This document shows, piece by piece, positions 26,437-38,969 of a stretch of DNA of 64,000 nucleotides. The notes beneath the pieces were generated by a model that ran no database searches, was not told where the DNA came from, and saw nothing but the letters and a program-made list of their open reading frames with translations. The DNA lies in the NCBI RefSeq assembly GCF_029541745.1, contig NZ_CP089746.1, forward strand, positions 3,162,001 through 3,226,000, in the 5' to 3' direction. Both the position numbers and the translations under genes were made by a program. The DNA is from Streptomyces sp. LX-29 (GTDB taxonomy: Bacteria; Actinomycetota; Actinomycetes; Streptomycetales; Streptomycetaceae). How positions within the stretch are numbered: position 1 is the stretch's first letter; each line of letters starts with the position of its first letter.

Positions 26437-26565
26437 TTGTCGTCAATCCCTCTTTCAGGGTCGTGCCCCTCGCGCTAGCGAGAAATCTTGTCGGGGCAGT
26501 GTGGTCTGACTTGGGGGTCCGGGGACGGCCGGGGCTTGAGGGCTCTCAAGCCCCGGCCAGACCCG

Positions 26566-30051
<3,486 letters not shown>

Positions 30052-30563
30052 GAGGGGGTCCTTCCGAGGGCTCGGACTCACTACGCGCGTACCGGTCCCA
30101 CCGCACACATCGAGACGAAATCCCAGGTCAGGGCACTTCAATCAGCTGTGTTCAACGGTGGGCATGCCCCTGGTGACGGGCAGGGAGCAGCTAACAGGCA
30201 GCGCAAAGGGTCAGTGTAGCCACTCGGCACACTGATGTCCAGAGCAGGGTTTCGGAGACCGTCGCTGCTCCCACTCTTCCTCCGGAAGGCAATCTCTCCA
30301 CCCGGGAGGGTTGCCCCTCATTGTCACTCAACGCCAACCGCGAGCTACGCGCTGAAGGCGCATTTCGATACTGCCCACTCCGGCACCGATCCATGCCTCG
30401 AACCTGGATCGGTGCTGACGTCGCGTCCTGAGAATTGCGCGCTGCGTGCCGTTCGTCAAGGCCCCGCACTCCGGTGAGATCGTCACAGGACGTGGCGGCG
30501 GGCAACGAAGATCACCATACCTGTCGGGGCGGAGAAGGCAACGCAGCCGTCACGGGAACGCCG
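30052..30563. other. rplL-rpoB intergenic region
   Basis: About 500 bases without a gene lie between the rplL terminator and rpoB. They should contain the rpoB promoter. The minus strand has TTGACG at 30454-30459, followed after 18 bases only by ATTCTC, a poor -10, so no firm promoter call is made. Confidence 0.4.
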
Positions 30564-30595
30564 AAGGGCGACCACCCAGACGGGTGATCGCCCTT
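30564..30595 (-). terminator. hairpin terminator after rplL
   Basis: A 14-bp stem with one G-U pair (AAGGGCGACCACCC against GGGTGATCGCCCTT) and loop AGAC lies 58 bases after the rplL stop. It separates rplJL from rpoBC, which in E. coli are joined by an attenuator. Confidence 0.75.
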
Positions 30596-30653
30596 ACGGT
30601 ACGACCGAGTGGGCCCGCGCCGTGCGACGCGGAGCCCCACTAGGCCGTGAGGG

Positions 30654-31043
30654 TCACTTGACCTCGACGGAGGCGCCGGCGCCCTTGAGGGACTCGGCGG
30701 CCTTCTCGGCCTGCTCCTTGTTGACCTTCTCCAGGACCGGCTTCGGGGTGCCGTCCACGAGGTCCTTGGCCTCCTTCAGACCCAGGGAGGTCAGCTCACG
30801 CACGACCTTGATGACCTGGATCTTCTTGTCGCCGGCACCGGTGAGGATGACGTCGAACTCGTCCTTCTCCTCGACGGCCTCGGCGGCAGCGCCACCAGCG
30901 GCACCACCGGCGACGACGACCGGCGCGGCAGCGGCGGCGGTGACGTCGAACTTCTCCTCGAACGCCTTCACGAACTCGGAGAGCTCGATGAGGGTCATCT
31001 CCTCGAACTGCGCGAGCAGCTCGTCCTGGGTGAGCTTCGCCAT
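30654..31043 (-). CDS. rplL: 50S ribosomal protein L7/L12
   Basis: L12 dimers form the stalk that recruits translational GTPases. The 129-residue product has the N-terminal dimer domain ([20 protein letters not shown]), an Ala/Gly-rich hinge (about 35-55) and the C-terminal domain ([20 protein letters not shown]). It follows rplJ by 135 bases. Confidence 0.98.
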   Translation of the reverse strand: MAKLTQDELLAQFEEMTLIELSEFVKAFEEKFDVTAAAAAPVVVAGGAAGGAAAEAVEEKDEFDVILTGAGDKKIQVIKVVRELTSLGLKEAKDLVDGTPKPVLEKVNKEQAEKAAESLKGAGASVEVK

Positions 31044-31178
31044 GGTGGCGGTCCTTCCACTAAGTCGGCGGGTGCCGGATGTACATGTGAGGCGGGCGTG
31101 CGCCTTACGGCGTTACTGCGTCGACGTCTGGCCCGCTGTGACCGCGCCGCTCAGGCGGCGGTCAATGTGCGAGCCGAG

Positions 31179-31706
31179 TTACTCGGCACCGCCCTGCTCG
31201 GCCTGCTTGGCGCGCAGCGCGTCCACGGTGCGGACGAGCTTCGACGGCAGCGCCTGGAAGACAGAGGCAGCCTGGGACTGCTTGCCCTTCATGGCACCGG
31301 CCAGCTTGCTGAGCAGAACCTCGCGGGACTCGAGGTCCGCAAGCTTCTTGATCTCGTCGGCGGACAGCGCCTTACCTTCAAGGACACCGCCCTTGATGAC
31401 GAGAGCGGGGTTCTCCTTGGCGAAGTCACGAAGACCCTTCGCCGCCTCGACCGGGTCCCCGGTCACGAAGGCAACGGCGGTCGAGCCCTTGAGGTGCTCG
31501 TCCAGGGTGATCCCGGCCTCATTGGCCGCGATCTTGGTCAGCGTGTTCTTCACCACACGGTACTGCGCGTTGCCACCGAGCGAACGGCGCAGCTGCTTGA
31601 GCTGCGCAACGCTGAGCCCGGTGTACGAGGTCACAACAGCGGCGTTGGAGCTACGGAACTTGTCCGTGATCTCCTCGACAGCTGTGGCCTTGTCGGGCCT
31701 CGCCAT
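31179..31706 (-). CDS. rplJ: 50S ribosomal protein L10
   Basis: L10 anchors the L12 dimers to 23S rRNA and autoregulates its operon in many bacteria. The 175-residue product starts [20 protein letters not shown] and has the L10 RNA-binding region ([33 protein letters not shown]) and a C-terminal helix for L12 binding. AAGGAGG lies upstream of the ATG. The leader contains an attenuator-like terminator. Confidence 0.98.
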   Translation of the reverse strand: MARPDKATAVEEITDKFRSSNAAVVTSYTGLSVAQLKQLRRSLGGNAQYRVVKNTLTKIAANEAGITLDEHLKGSTAVAFVTGDPVEAAKGLRDFAKENPALVIKGGVLEGKALSADEIKKLADLESREVLLSKLAGAMKGKQSQAASVFQALPSKLVRTVDALRAKQAEQGGAE

Positions 31707-31935
31707 GAGCCTCGGCCTCCTTCCGGGTGGTAACGGACCGCGTAGCGTCGGGAAGGCGGCTGGGCAAAACGAAACGCCCCGGCGCAGGCGCGCGGGGCGT
31801 GACTCAACCGAATGAATCCATAAGGAATCACTTGGGAGTAGCTTCCACAGTCACCTGCGCAGGTCGCCCGCAGCTAGCGGATCCTTCGGCCGCCGCACCC
31901 CATGAGAGGCACAGCAACGACCAGCGGTCTTTGGC
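31707..31935 (-). ncRNA. rplJ leader with attenuator-type terminator (L10 leader)
   Basis: The untranslated leader of rplJ ends in a hairpin (31774-31800: ACGCCCCG pairing with CGGGGCGT, plus inner GCGC pairs). On the minus strand this is followed by TTTCGTTTTG, a true U-tract, only 67 bases before the rplJ start. Upstream, near 31904-31930, the transcript carries AGACCGCTGGTCGTTGCTG, resembling the L10-L12 binding part of known L10 leaders. Control by premature termination when L10 is in excess is the likely mechanism. Confidence 0.7.
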
Positions 31936-31975
31936 TTCCGTGGAAGCGTACGCGAATGGTGCTTCGGCAGGCAAA

Positions 31976-32869
31976 TCAGCTCTGCGGGAGCGCGTCCTCG
32001 AAGTTCATCGTGTCCGCGGTGGGCGGCTCCTCCACCGAGACGTCCGTGCCGTAGTCGGTGTAGTAGACGGTGGAGTCGTACGCGCCGCTGGTGCTGTCGG
32101 CCCGCTCGCGCTTCTTGAGCAGCAGGTCGTTCTCGTCGACCCACACGTCGATGGTCTCGGTCTCCATGCCGGCCTGCTGCAGCTGCGCCTGGAGGTTCTT
32201 CAGGTCCTCCTCGGTGAGGTCCTTGGACTGCATCTTGGCCAGGTCCGCCACCTTCACCGTGCCGGTGTAGTGGGTGGTGTCGATGCCTCGGACCTTCTCC
32301 TCGCCCATGCTCTTGACCTTGCCGGTGGCGACGAGCAGTTGGACCGCGCGGGCCGGGTCGGTGTTCTGCATCTGGTCCTGGAGGAACTTGCCGGACGCGC
32401 CCGCCTGCTTCGCGAGGGTGGCGTAGTCGTACTTCATCCAGTGCTTGCCGCCGGCCTTGGGGTCGGCCGCCAGGGCGTCACCGAGGTTCACGAACATGGC
32501 GTCCGGGGTGTAGCGGGCCTCCATGGGCTTGTTGTCCATGGGGGTGCCGGAGACGGCGCCGCCGGTCTGGGTGATGGTCATGGTGGCGCGCATGCCGTCC
32601 GACCAGTCCATCTGACCCTTCATCGAGGTGGTCGCGGGGCCCATCTGGGTCGTGCCCTCGACCTTGGCCGAGTTCTGCTTCCGCGTGTGCTCCGAGACGT
32701 TCTGCAGGGCGGTGAGCGCGTTGCCGGCCGCCGGGCCCACCTTGTCGCCGCCGGTGCTGTTGCCGCCGCCGGCCTTGTCCGAGTCGGAGCCGCAGCCGGT
32801 CAGGGCTATCGCCAGCACGGCGACGCTCGCGGCCGCCGCGACGCGGCCCTTCAGACGAGTCGTGTGCAC
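31976..32869 (-). CDS. secreted lipoprotein, LppX/LprAFG-like
   Basis: The 297-residue product starts with GTG and has a lipoprotein signal (RVAAAASVAVLAIALTGC, Cys26) followed by a Gly/Ser/Asp linker. The rest has alternating strands and a C-terminal DVWVDENDLLLKKRERADST, as in LppX/LprAFG-type beta-sheet lipoproteins of actinobacteria. The function is unknown; lipid or hydrophobic ligand binding is a family guess. It sits between rplA and rplJ, downstream of a strong terminator, so it is probably its own unit. GAGGGGG precedes the start. Confidence 0.85.
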   Translation of the reverse strand: MHTTRLKGRVAAAASVAVLAIALTGCGSDSDKAGGGNSTGGDKVGPAAGNALTALQNVSEHTRKQNSAKVEGTTQMGPATTSMKGQMDWSDGMRATMTITQTGGAVSGTPMDNKPMEARYTPDAMFVNLGDALAADPKAGGKHWMKYDYATLAKQAGASGKFLQDQMQNTDPARAVQLLVATGKVKSMGEEKVRGIDTTHYTGTVKVADLAKMQSKDLTEEDLKNLQAQLQQAGMETETIDVWVDENDLLLKKRERADSTSGAYDSTVYYTDYGTDVSVEEPPTADTMNFEDALPQS

Positions 32870-32944
32870 AAGTCCCCCTCGTTTTGCTTCTTGCCGTCAA
32901 CAGGCGGGGAGCAGCCTAGCGGAGATGGGGGACGGTGCAACGCG

Positions 32945-32980
32945 GCGAGCCCGGCCCCCCGTTGGGGGGGCCGGGCTCGC
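32945..32980 (-). terminator. terminator after rplA
   Basis: A perfect 16-bp stem (GCGAGCCCGGCCCCCC and complement) with loop GTTG lies 33 bases after the rplA stop. It isolates rplK-rplA from the lipoprotein gene. Confidence 0.85.
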
Positions 32981-33013
32981 ATCGCTTTCGCCGCTACGCG
33001 ACCGCCGTCAGTC

Positions 33014-33730
33014 TCAGACGGTCTCGTCCTCGACGAGGAGGTTGCGGGTGCGGTTCGAGTCGACCTGGATGCCGGGGCCCATCGTGGTGGTGATGGTGGC
33101 CTTCTTGATGTAACGGCCCTTGGCGGCGGACGGCTTCAGACGCAGGATCTCCTCCAGCGCCGCACCGTAGTTCTCCACGAGCTTGGTGTCGTCGAAGGAC
33201 ACCTTGCCGATGATGAAGTGGAGGTTCGAGTGCTTGTCGACGCGGAACTCGATCTTGCCGCCCTTGATCTCGGTGACGGCCTTGGCGACATCCGGGGTGA
33301 CGGTGCCGGTCTTCGGGTTCGGCATCAGACCACGCGGACCGAGCACGCGGCCGAGGCGGCCGACCTTGCCCATGAGGTCCGGGGTGGCGACGACGGCGTC
33401 GAAGTCCAGGCGGCCCTTGGCGACCTCGTCGATGAGCTCGTCGGAGCCGACGATGTCGGCGCCCGCGGCACGCGCGGCCTCGGCACGGTCGCCGGTCGCG
33501 AAGACCAGGACCCGGGCGGTCTTACCGGTGCCGTGCGGAAGGTTCACGGTGCCACGGACCATCTGGTCGGCCTTACGCGGGTCAACGCCCAGACGGAAGG
33601 CGACCTCGACGGTGCCGTCGAACTTGGTGGCGGAGGTCTCCTTGGCGAGACGGACGGCCTCGAGGGGGGCGTACAGACGCTCCCGGTCGATCTTCGCGTC
33701 CGCGTTGCGAAGAGTCTTGCTGCGCTTCAC
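33014..33730 (-). CDS. rplA: 50S ribosomal protein L1
   Basis: L1 forms the mobile stalk at the E site and represses its own operon in E. coli. The 238-residue product begins at GTG ([19 protein letters not shown] after Met) with AGGAG upstream. It contains the L1 signature region [20 protein letters not shown]. It follows rplK by 80 bases. Confidence 0.97.
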   Translation of the reverse strand: MKRSKTLRNADAKIDRERLYAPLEAVRLAKETSATKFDGTVEVAFRLGVDPRKADQMVRGTVNLPHGTGKTARVLVFATGDRAEAARAAGADIVGSDELIDEVAKGRLDFDAVVATPDLMGKVGRLGRVLGPRGLMPNPKTGTVTPDVAKAVTEIKGGKIEFRVDKHSNLHFIIGKVSFDDTKLVENYGAALEEILRLKPSAAKGRYIKKATITTTMGPGIQVDSNRTRNLLVEDETV

Positions 33731-33810
33731 TGCTGCTCCTGCGGTTCAGGGATGGAGTCGTGGTCCGGGCCAGCGCCTGGCCCTGCCACTGAAGACGTAC
33801 GGGGCTGAAC

Positions 33811-34245
33811 TCAGCCTTCGACCGTGATGCCCATGGAGCGGGCGGTGCCGGCGATGATCTTCTCGGCGGCGTCCAGGTCGTTGGCGTTCAGGTCGGGCAT
33901 CTTGGTGGTGGCGATCTCGCGGACCTGGTCGCGGGTGATCTTGGCGACCTTGGTCTTGTGCGGCTCGCCGGAGCCCTTCTCCACGCCCGCGGCCTTGAGG
34001 ATCAGCTTCGCGGCCGGCGGAGTCTTGGTCACGAAGGTGAAGGAACGGTCCTCGTAGACCGTGATCTCCACCGGCACGACCATGCCACGCTGCGACTCGG
34101 TCGCGGCGTTGTAGGCCTTGCAGAACTCCATGATGTTGACGCCGTGCTGACCCAGCGCGGGGCCGACCGGCGGAGCCGGGTTCGCGGCACCGGCCTGGAT
34201 CTGGAGCTTGATAAGCCCCGTGACCTTCTTCTTCTTGGGAGGCAT
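33811..34245 (-). CDS. rplK: 50S ribosomal protein L11
   Basis: L11 forms the GTPase-associated centre, the thiostrepton-binding region with 23S rRNA, and is needed for RelA activation. The 144-residue product starts [20 protein letters not shown], has the proline-rich N-domain ([20 protein letters not shown]), and ends [14 protein letters not shown]. It is the first gene of rplK-rplA, 317 bases from nusG. Confidence 0.97.
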
Positions 34246-34303
34246 GCTCTCTCCGGGTCCTGTATTCCGGGCTCGCCGCCGGACGCTGTGACCCGGTGTC
34301 GAC

Positions 34304-34390
34304 GGTCGATCGTGCTCGGGCCCTCGCTCGGACCTCCGCGCGCTCTCCCCTTCGACACCGGCGCGCCCTTCGGCTCACTCGGCGTGTGAG
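34304..34390. repeat. dispersed intergenic element, copy B
   Basis: The block has GGTCGATCGTGCTCG, CTCCGCGCGCTCTCCCC, GCGCGCCCTTCGGCTCACTC and GTGAG in the order found at 17281-17370. It lies in the 317-base nusG-rplK gap, which otherwise holds the nusG terminator and whatever promoter drives rplK. Confidence 0.6.
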
Positions 34391-34475
34391 AGGTTTTCCG
34401 CCTCCGGTCCGGATCATCCGGATGGAGGCATACCGCACAACGATAACGGGTAAGGCCATGCGGCTAAAAACCGAG

Positions 34476-34534
34476 CAGGTCAGGCAGTCCCCCGGCTCTC
34501 ACCGGGAGGCGCCCCGAGGGGCCCGCCTGACCTG
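34476..34534 (-). terminator. branched terminator after nusG
   Basis: A 10-bp base stem (CAGGTCAGGC and complement) encloses two small hairpins (CCCGG/CCGGG and GCCCC/GGGGC), so the RNA would form a three-way junction. On the minus strand it is followed by CTCGGTTTTTAGC, one of the few clear U-tracts in this window. Confidence 0.8.
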
Positions 34535-34562
34535 TTCGGACGTCTGGTATCCGGAAGGACGA

Positions 34563-35426
34563 TCAGTTCTTCTGGATCTGGTCGAAGCTCAGCTCGACCG
34601 GGGTCTCGCGGCCGAAGATCTCGACGAGGCCCTTGACCTTCTTCGAGTCGGCGTTGATCTCGTTGATGGTCGCCTGGAGGGTGGCGAACGGACCGTCGGT
34701 GACGGTGACCGAGTCGCCGACCTCGAAGTCCAGCACCTGGACCTCGACCTTGCGGCTGGGCGCCGGGCGGCCCTCGGCCTCGGCGGCCTCCTTGGCGGCC
34801 TTCGCCTCGGCCTCGGGGGCGAGCATCTTGACGATCTCGTCCAGGGTCAGCGGGTACGGGTCGTAGGCGTTGCCCACGAAGCCGGTGACACCCGGCGTGT
34901 TCCGCACGACGCCCCAGGACTCGTTCGTCAGGTCCATGCGCACCAGCACGTAGCCGGGGAGCTTGTTCTGGCGGACGGTGCGGCGGTCGCCGTTCTTGAT
35001 CTGGACGACCTCCTCCTGCGGCACCTCGGCCTGGAAGATGTAGTCCTCGACGTTGAGCGAGACGGCGCGCTGCTCGAGGTTGGTCTTCACGCGGTTCTCG
35101 TAGCCCGCGTAGGTGTGGATGACGTACCACTCGCCGGGGAGGGTGCGCAGCTCCTCGCGCAGGGCGGCGACCGGGTCGACGGCCTCGGCGGCCGGCTCCT
35201 CGGCCTCCTCCTCGGCGGTCTCCTCGTCCTCGGCTTCCTCGGCCTCGTCCTCGACGGACTCCTCGTCTTCGACGGACTCCTCGTCCTCGACGTGGAGCGC
35301 GGCCTCCTCGGCCGCCTGGCCCGCCTCGGCGTCGACAGCCTCGACCTGGTCGTCGTCGGCCGCCTCGACGATGTCGAGCTCGTCCTCAACGGACTCGACG
35401 GGCTCGTTCAGGTTCGGGTCAGACAC
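34563..35426 (-). CDS. nusG: transcription termination/antitermination factor NusG
   Basis: NusG binds RNA polymerase and links it to Rho or to ribosomal S10. The 287-residue product (GTG start) has an acidic extension of about 95 residues, including repeats of [10 protein letters not shown]. The NGN domain follows ([32 protein letters not shown]), then a short linker and the KOW domain ([20 protein letters not shown]). The acidic N-terminus is usual in Streptomyces. It follows secE by 78 bases. Confidence 0.97.
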   Translation of the reverse strand: MSDPNLNEPVESVEDELDIVEAADDDQVEAVDAEAGQAAEEAALHVEDEESVEDEESVEDEAEEAEDEETAEEEAEEPAAEAVDPVAALREELRTLPGEWYVIHTYAGYENRVKTNLEQRAVSLNVEDYIFQAEVPQEEVVQIKNGDRRTVRQNKLPGYVLVRMDLTNESWGVVRNTPGVTGFVGNAYDPYPLTLDEIVKMLAPEAEAKAAKEAAEAEGRPAPSRKVEVQVLDFEVGDSVTVTDGPFATLQATINEINADSKKVKGLVEIFGRETPVELSFDQIQKN

Positions 35427-35504
35427 GGTGGCTGCTTCTTCCTGGCTTCAAGAGGGGTGGAACGAGTGAAGGGGCAGCCCGGTGGGGCCGCCCTCACGGA
35501 TGAG

Positions 35505-35795
35505 CTAGCCGAAGACGTACTTGACGGCTTCGCTGAACCCAAAGTCAATCACGGTAACGAGGCCGATCATGATGACGACGAAGACGATCACCACCATGGT
35601 GTACGTCGTCAGCTGGCCGCGCGTCGGCCAGACGACCTTGCGGAGCTCGGCGACGACCTGGCGGTAGAACAGCGCGAGGCGACCGAGAGGGCCCTTCTTC
35701 CCGCGCTTGCCACCGCGGCGACCCTTCTTGGCCGCCACCTCGTCCTCGGGACGACCGCTCTCAGGCGTCGCGGTGGAGCCAAGGGCTTCCGTCAC
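35505..35795 (-). CDS. secE: preprotein translocase subunit SecE
   Basis: SecE clamps SecY in the membrane. The 96-residue protein (GTG start with GGTGAGGA upstream) has a Lys/Arg-rich cytoplasmic stretch (AAKKGRRGGKRGKKGPLGRL). The SecE signature VVAELRKVVWPTRGQLTTYT is followed by one transmembrane helix (VVIVFVVIMIGLVTVI). It forms the conserved pair with nusG, just downstream of tRNA-Trp. Confidence 0.97.
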   Translation of the reverse strand: MTEALGSTATPESGRPEDEVAAKKGRRGGKRGKKGPLGRLALFYRQVVAELRKVVWPTRGQLTTYTMVVIVFVVIMIGLVTVIDFGFSEAVKYVFG

Positions 35796-35907
35796 TCGTC
35801 CTCACCTGAATCCGGATCGTGGCCGTGCCGCGTCCGGCCCGGCCGTACAGCGGTGCTTCCCGCATTACGCATGTGATACACGCGCATCCTCATGAAGATG
35901 CGTGTAG

Positions 35908-35980
35908 CAGGGCCGGAGGGACTTGAACCCCCAACCGCCGGTTTTGGAGACCGGTGCTCTACCAATTGAGCTACGACCCT
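35908..35980 (-). tRNA. tRNA-Trp (CCA)
   Basis: The 73-base cloverleaf has acceptor AGGGTCG/CGGCCCT, D-arm AGCTCAATTGGTAGAGC, anticodon loop with CCA (GTCTCCAAAAC), and T-arm GGGGGTTCAAGTCCCTC. The 3' CCA is not encoded. A TAGGTT -10-like hexamer lies at 35993-35998. Position upstream of secE is standard for the group. Confidence 0.95.
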
Positions 35981-36287
35981 TCGCGGCTCACCAACCTACC
36001 GCATCCGACCGGCTGCACGGAGTGTGCGGGACGGAAACGATGGCGTGTGTGGCCAACGACGGATGAGTGTACGTGTTCTGCGGCCGGGCGTCGAACGAGA
36101 TATCCGTCGAGCTCGCCGCGACCCCCGTTTTCGGCCCGGTTTCCGGCCCGGTTCGCGGCCCCGGTCCGGCCGGGGAAACCCCGTGGTCAGCCGGGGATCC
36201 GGCCCGGAAAAACCCGGTGGGACACGCCGTGGGACGCGTCCCGAAACCCGTGTGTCCCGGCCGTCGCGAGGATGCGACGATGCATGC

Positions 36288-37526
36288 ATGAGCGCTGCTA
36301 CTCCTGCCCCGTCCGCACCCACCGACCGCCGGGTCTCGGCCCGCGTCGGGTCGATCTCCGAGTCGGCCACCCTCGCCGTCGACGCCAAGGCCAAGGCCCT
36401 CAAGGCCGCCGGCCGCCCGGTGATCGGCTTCGGCGCGGGCGAGCCGGACTTCCCCACCCCCGACTACATCGTCGAGGCCGCGGTGGAGGCCTGCCGTGAC
36501 CCCAAGAACCACCGCTACACCCCCGCCGGCGGCCTGCCCGAGCTGAAGGCCGCGATCGCCGCCAAGACGCTGCGCGACTCCGGTTACGAGGTCGAGGCGG
36601 CGCAGGTGCTCGTCACCAACGGTGGCAAGCAGGCGATCTACGAGGCGTTCGCCGCGATCCTGGACCCGGAGGACGAGGTCATCGTCCCGGCTCCGTACTG
36701 GACCACCTACCCCGAGTCCATCCGGCTGGCGGGCGGCGTCCCGGTCGATGTCGTCGCCGACGAGACCACCGGCTACCGGGTCTCGGTGGAGCAGCTGGAG
36801 GCGGCGCGCACCGAGCGCACCAAGGTGCTGCTCTTCGTCTCCCCGTCCAACCCGACCGGCGCGGTCTACAGCCGCGCCGAGGTGGAGGCGATCGGCCGCT
36901 GGGCGGCCGAGCACGGGCTGTGGGTGCTGACCGACGAGATCTACGAGCACCTGGTCTACGGCGACGCGGAGTTCACCTCGCTGCCGGTGGTCGTGCCCGA
37001 GCTGCGCGAGAAGTGCATCGTGGTCAACGGCGTCGCCAAGACCTACGCGATGACCGGCTGGCGGGTGGGCTGGGTCATCGGCCCGAAGGACGTCATCAAG
37101 GCCGCGACCAACCTCCAGTCGCACGCCACCTCCAACGTCTCCAACGTCGCCCAGCGCGCGGCCCTCGCGGCGGTCTCCGGCGATCTGGAGGCGGTCGACG
37201 AGATGAAGGTCGCCTTCGACCGGCGGCGCCGCACCATCGTGCGGATGCTCAACGAGATCGAGGGCGTGTTCTGCCCGGAGCCCGAGGGTGCGTTCTACGC
37301 CTACCCGTCGGTCAAGGGGCTGCTGGGCAAGGAGATCCGCGGCAAGCGGCCCGCGACCTCCGTCGAGCTGGCCGAGCTGATCCTCGAGGAGGCCGAGGTC
37401 GCGGTGGTCCCGGGTGAGGCCTTCGGCACCCCGGGTTACCTGCGCCTGTCGTACGCGCTCGGCGACGAGGACCTGGTCGAGGGCGTCTCGCGGCTGCAGA
37501 AGCTGCTGAGCGAGGCGCGCGCCTAG
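36288..37526 (+). CDS. pyridoxal-phosphate aminotransferase, aspartate type
   Basis: Class I/II aminotransferases move an amino group between aspartate or a related amino acid and a keto acid. The 412-residue product has [20 protein letters not shown], the [10 protein letters not shown] motif, [10 protein letters not shown], and the Schiff-base lysine Lys251 in [16 protein letters not shown]. This places it with the Igamma (thermophile-type) aspartate aminotransferases. The ATG has GAGGA about 16 bases upstream, and upstream in-frame sequence has no homology. It is on the strand opposite to secE, next to add. Confidence 0.93.
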   Translation: MSAATPAPSAPTDRRVSARVGSISESATLAVDAKAKALKAAGRPVIGFGAGEPDFPTPDYIVEAAVEACRDPKNHRYTPAGGLPELKAAIAAKTLRDSGYEVEAAQVLVTNGGKQAIYEAFAAILDPEDEVIVPAPYWTTYPESIRLAGGVPVDVVADETTGYRVSVEQLEAARTERTKVLLFVSPSNPTGAVYSRAEVEAIGRWAAEHGLWVLTDEIYEHLVYGDAEFTSLPVVVPELREKCIVVNGVAKTYAMTGWRVGWVIGPKDVIKAATNLQSHATSNVSNVAQRAALAAVSGDLEAVDEMKVAFDRRRRTIVRMLNEIEGVFCPEPEGAFYAYPSVKGLLGKEIRGKRPATSVELAELILEEAEVAVVPGEAFGTPGYLRLSYALGDEDLVEGVSRLQKLLSEARA

Positions 37527-37654
37527 GCGGACGCTCCCCGGCGGGTCCGGGACCGGTTGCGGGGCCCTTCGGGGCCCCGCACGCGTATTCGGGGATGTGC
37601 TCCTGTGGGGAATCCCCCTTCCGGTCCCGGTGTCCGATACGGCAGGATCTTGGG

Positions 37655-38731
37655 ATGTTGCAGTCCCCTGGAGACCCCCCTCCGCACGACCGGGCAGTCC
37701 CGCCCCACGGGGCACCCGGCACGCGAGAGCTGCGCCTGTTGCCCAAGGCGCACCTGCATCTGCACTTCACCGGCTCGATGCGACCCGGCACCCTGCTGGA
37801 GCTGGCCGACAAGTACGGCGTCCACCTGCCGGAGGCGCTCAGCGGCGGCGAACCGCCGAGGCTACGGGCCACCGACGAACGCGGCTGGTTCCGCTTCCAG
37901 CGGCTCTACGACATCGCCCGGTCCTGCCTGCGAGAGCCGGAGGACATCCAGCGGCTGGTGCGCGAGGCGGCCGAGGAGGACGTTCGGGACGGCTCGCAGT
38001 GGCTGGAGATCCAGGTCGATCCGACCTCGTACGCCCCGCGGCTGGGCGGACTGATCCCGGCCATGGAGATCATCCTGGACGCGGTGGACCGCGCGGCGCG
38101 CGATACCGGCCTGGGCATCCGGGTGCTGGTCGCGGCCAACCGCATGAAGCACCCTCTGGACGCGCGCACGCTGGCCCGACTCGCGGTGCGCTATCGCGAC
38201 CGCGGGGTCGTCGGCTTCGGCCTGTCCAACGACGAGCGGCGCGGCCTCGCGCGGGACTTCGACCGCGCCTTCGCCATCGCGCGGGAGGGCGGGCTGCTGG
38301 CGGCGCCGCACGGCGGCGAGCTGACCGGCCCGCACAGCGTCCGGGACTGCCTGGACGATCTGCACGCGGCCCGCGTGGGGCACGGCGTGCGCGCCGCGGA
38401 GGACCCGCGCCTGCTGCGCAAGCTCGCCCAGCGCGGCGTGACCTGCGAGGTGTGCCCGTCGTCCAACGTGGCCCTCGGGGTCTACGAGCGCCCGGGGGAC
38501 GTGCCGCTGCGCACCCTCTTCGAGGCGGGCGTGCCGATAGCGCTGGGCGCCGACGATCCGTTGCTCTTCGGTTCCCGACTGGCCGCCCAGTACGAGCTGG
38601 CACGCGTGCACCACGGCTTCACCGACACGGAGCTGGCCGAGCTGGCCCGCCAGTCGATCCGCGGCTCGGCCGCGCCGGCGGAGGTCCAGAAGCAGGTGCT
38701 GGCGGGGATCGACGACTGGCTGGCGGGCTGA
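37655..38731 (+). CDS. adenosine-deaminase-like amidohydrolase
   Basis: Adenosine deaminases hydrolyse an exocyclic amine on a purine nucleoside using one zinc ion. The 358-residue product has His35 and His37 in KAHLHLHFTGSMR, a His/Glu pair in PHGGELTGPH, His in RVGHGVRAAE, and the Asp pair in GADDPLLFGS. The motif reads HLHFTG rather than the usual HxHLDG, so the Asp that in mouse ADA holds the ribose 5'-OH is Thr39. The substrate may therefore differ from adenosine. AGGA lies upstream of the chosen ATG. It follows the aminotransferase by 128 bases and converges on murB. Confidence 0.85.
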   Translation: MLQSPGDPPPHDRAVPPHGAPGTRELRLLPKAHLHLHFTGSMRPGTLLELADKYGVHLPEALSGGEPPRLRATDERGWFRFQRLYDIARSCLREPEDIQRLVREAAEEDVRDGSQWLEIQVDPTSYAPRLGGLIPAMEIILDAVDRAARDTGLGIRVLVAANRMKHPLDARTLARLAVRYRDRGVVGFGLSNDERRGLARDFDRAFAIAREGGLLAAPHGGELTGPHSVRDCLDDLHAARVGHGVRAAEDPRLLRKLAQRGVTCEVCPSSNVALGVYERPGDVPLRTLFEAGVPIALGADDPLLFGSRLAAQYELARVHHGFTDTELAELARQSIRGSAAPAEVQKQVLAGIDDWLAG

Positions 38732-38969
38732 GACGGCGCCGGGGCGGGTGCGGGCTGAGGCGGCGCCTGGGGCGGGCGCGGGCCGCTACCGCCCCGTACG
38801 ACCCCGGGGCCGCCCGGGGGAGCTCTGTGGCGCCCTCGACGACGGCGCCGGGCCCGGCAGCCCCCTGGCCGCCCCGTGACGCGCCGTGATCGGCGCCCGT
38901 GGGCGGCGGGGCCCGGTGAGTTCGCCCCGGCGCCGGACCGTCCCCGTCCCCTGGCGCGTGGACGCGTCC

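Noticed and set aside
30451..30459. TTGACG as the -35 of an rpoB promoter
   Set aside because: No acceptable -10 hexamer lies 16-18 bases downstream, so the promoter position is left undecided.
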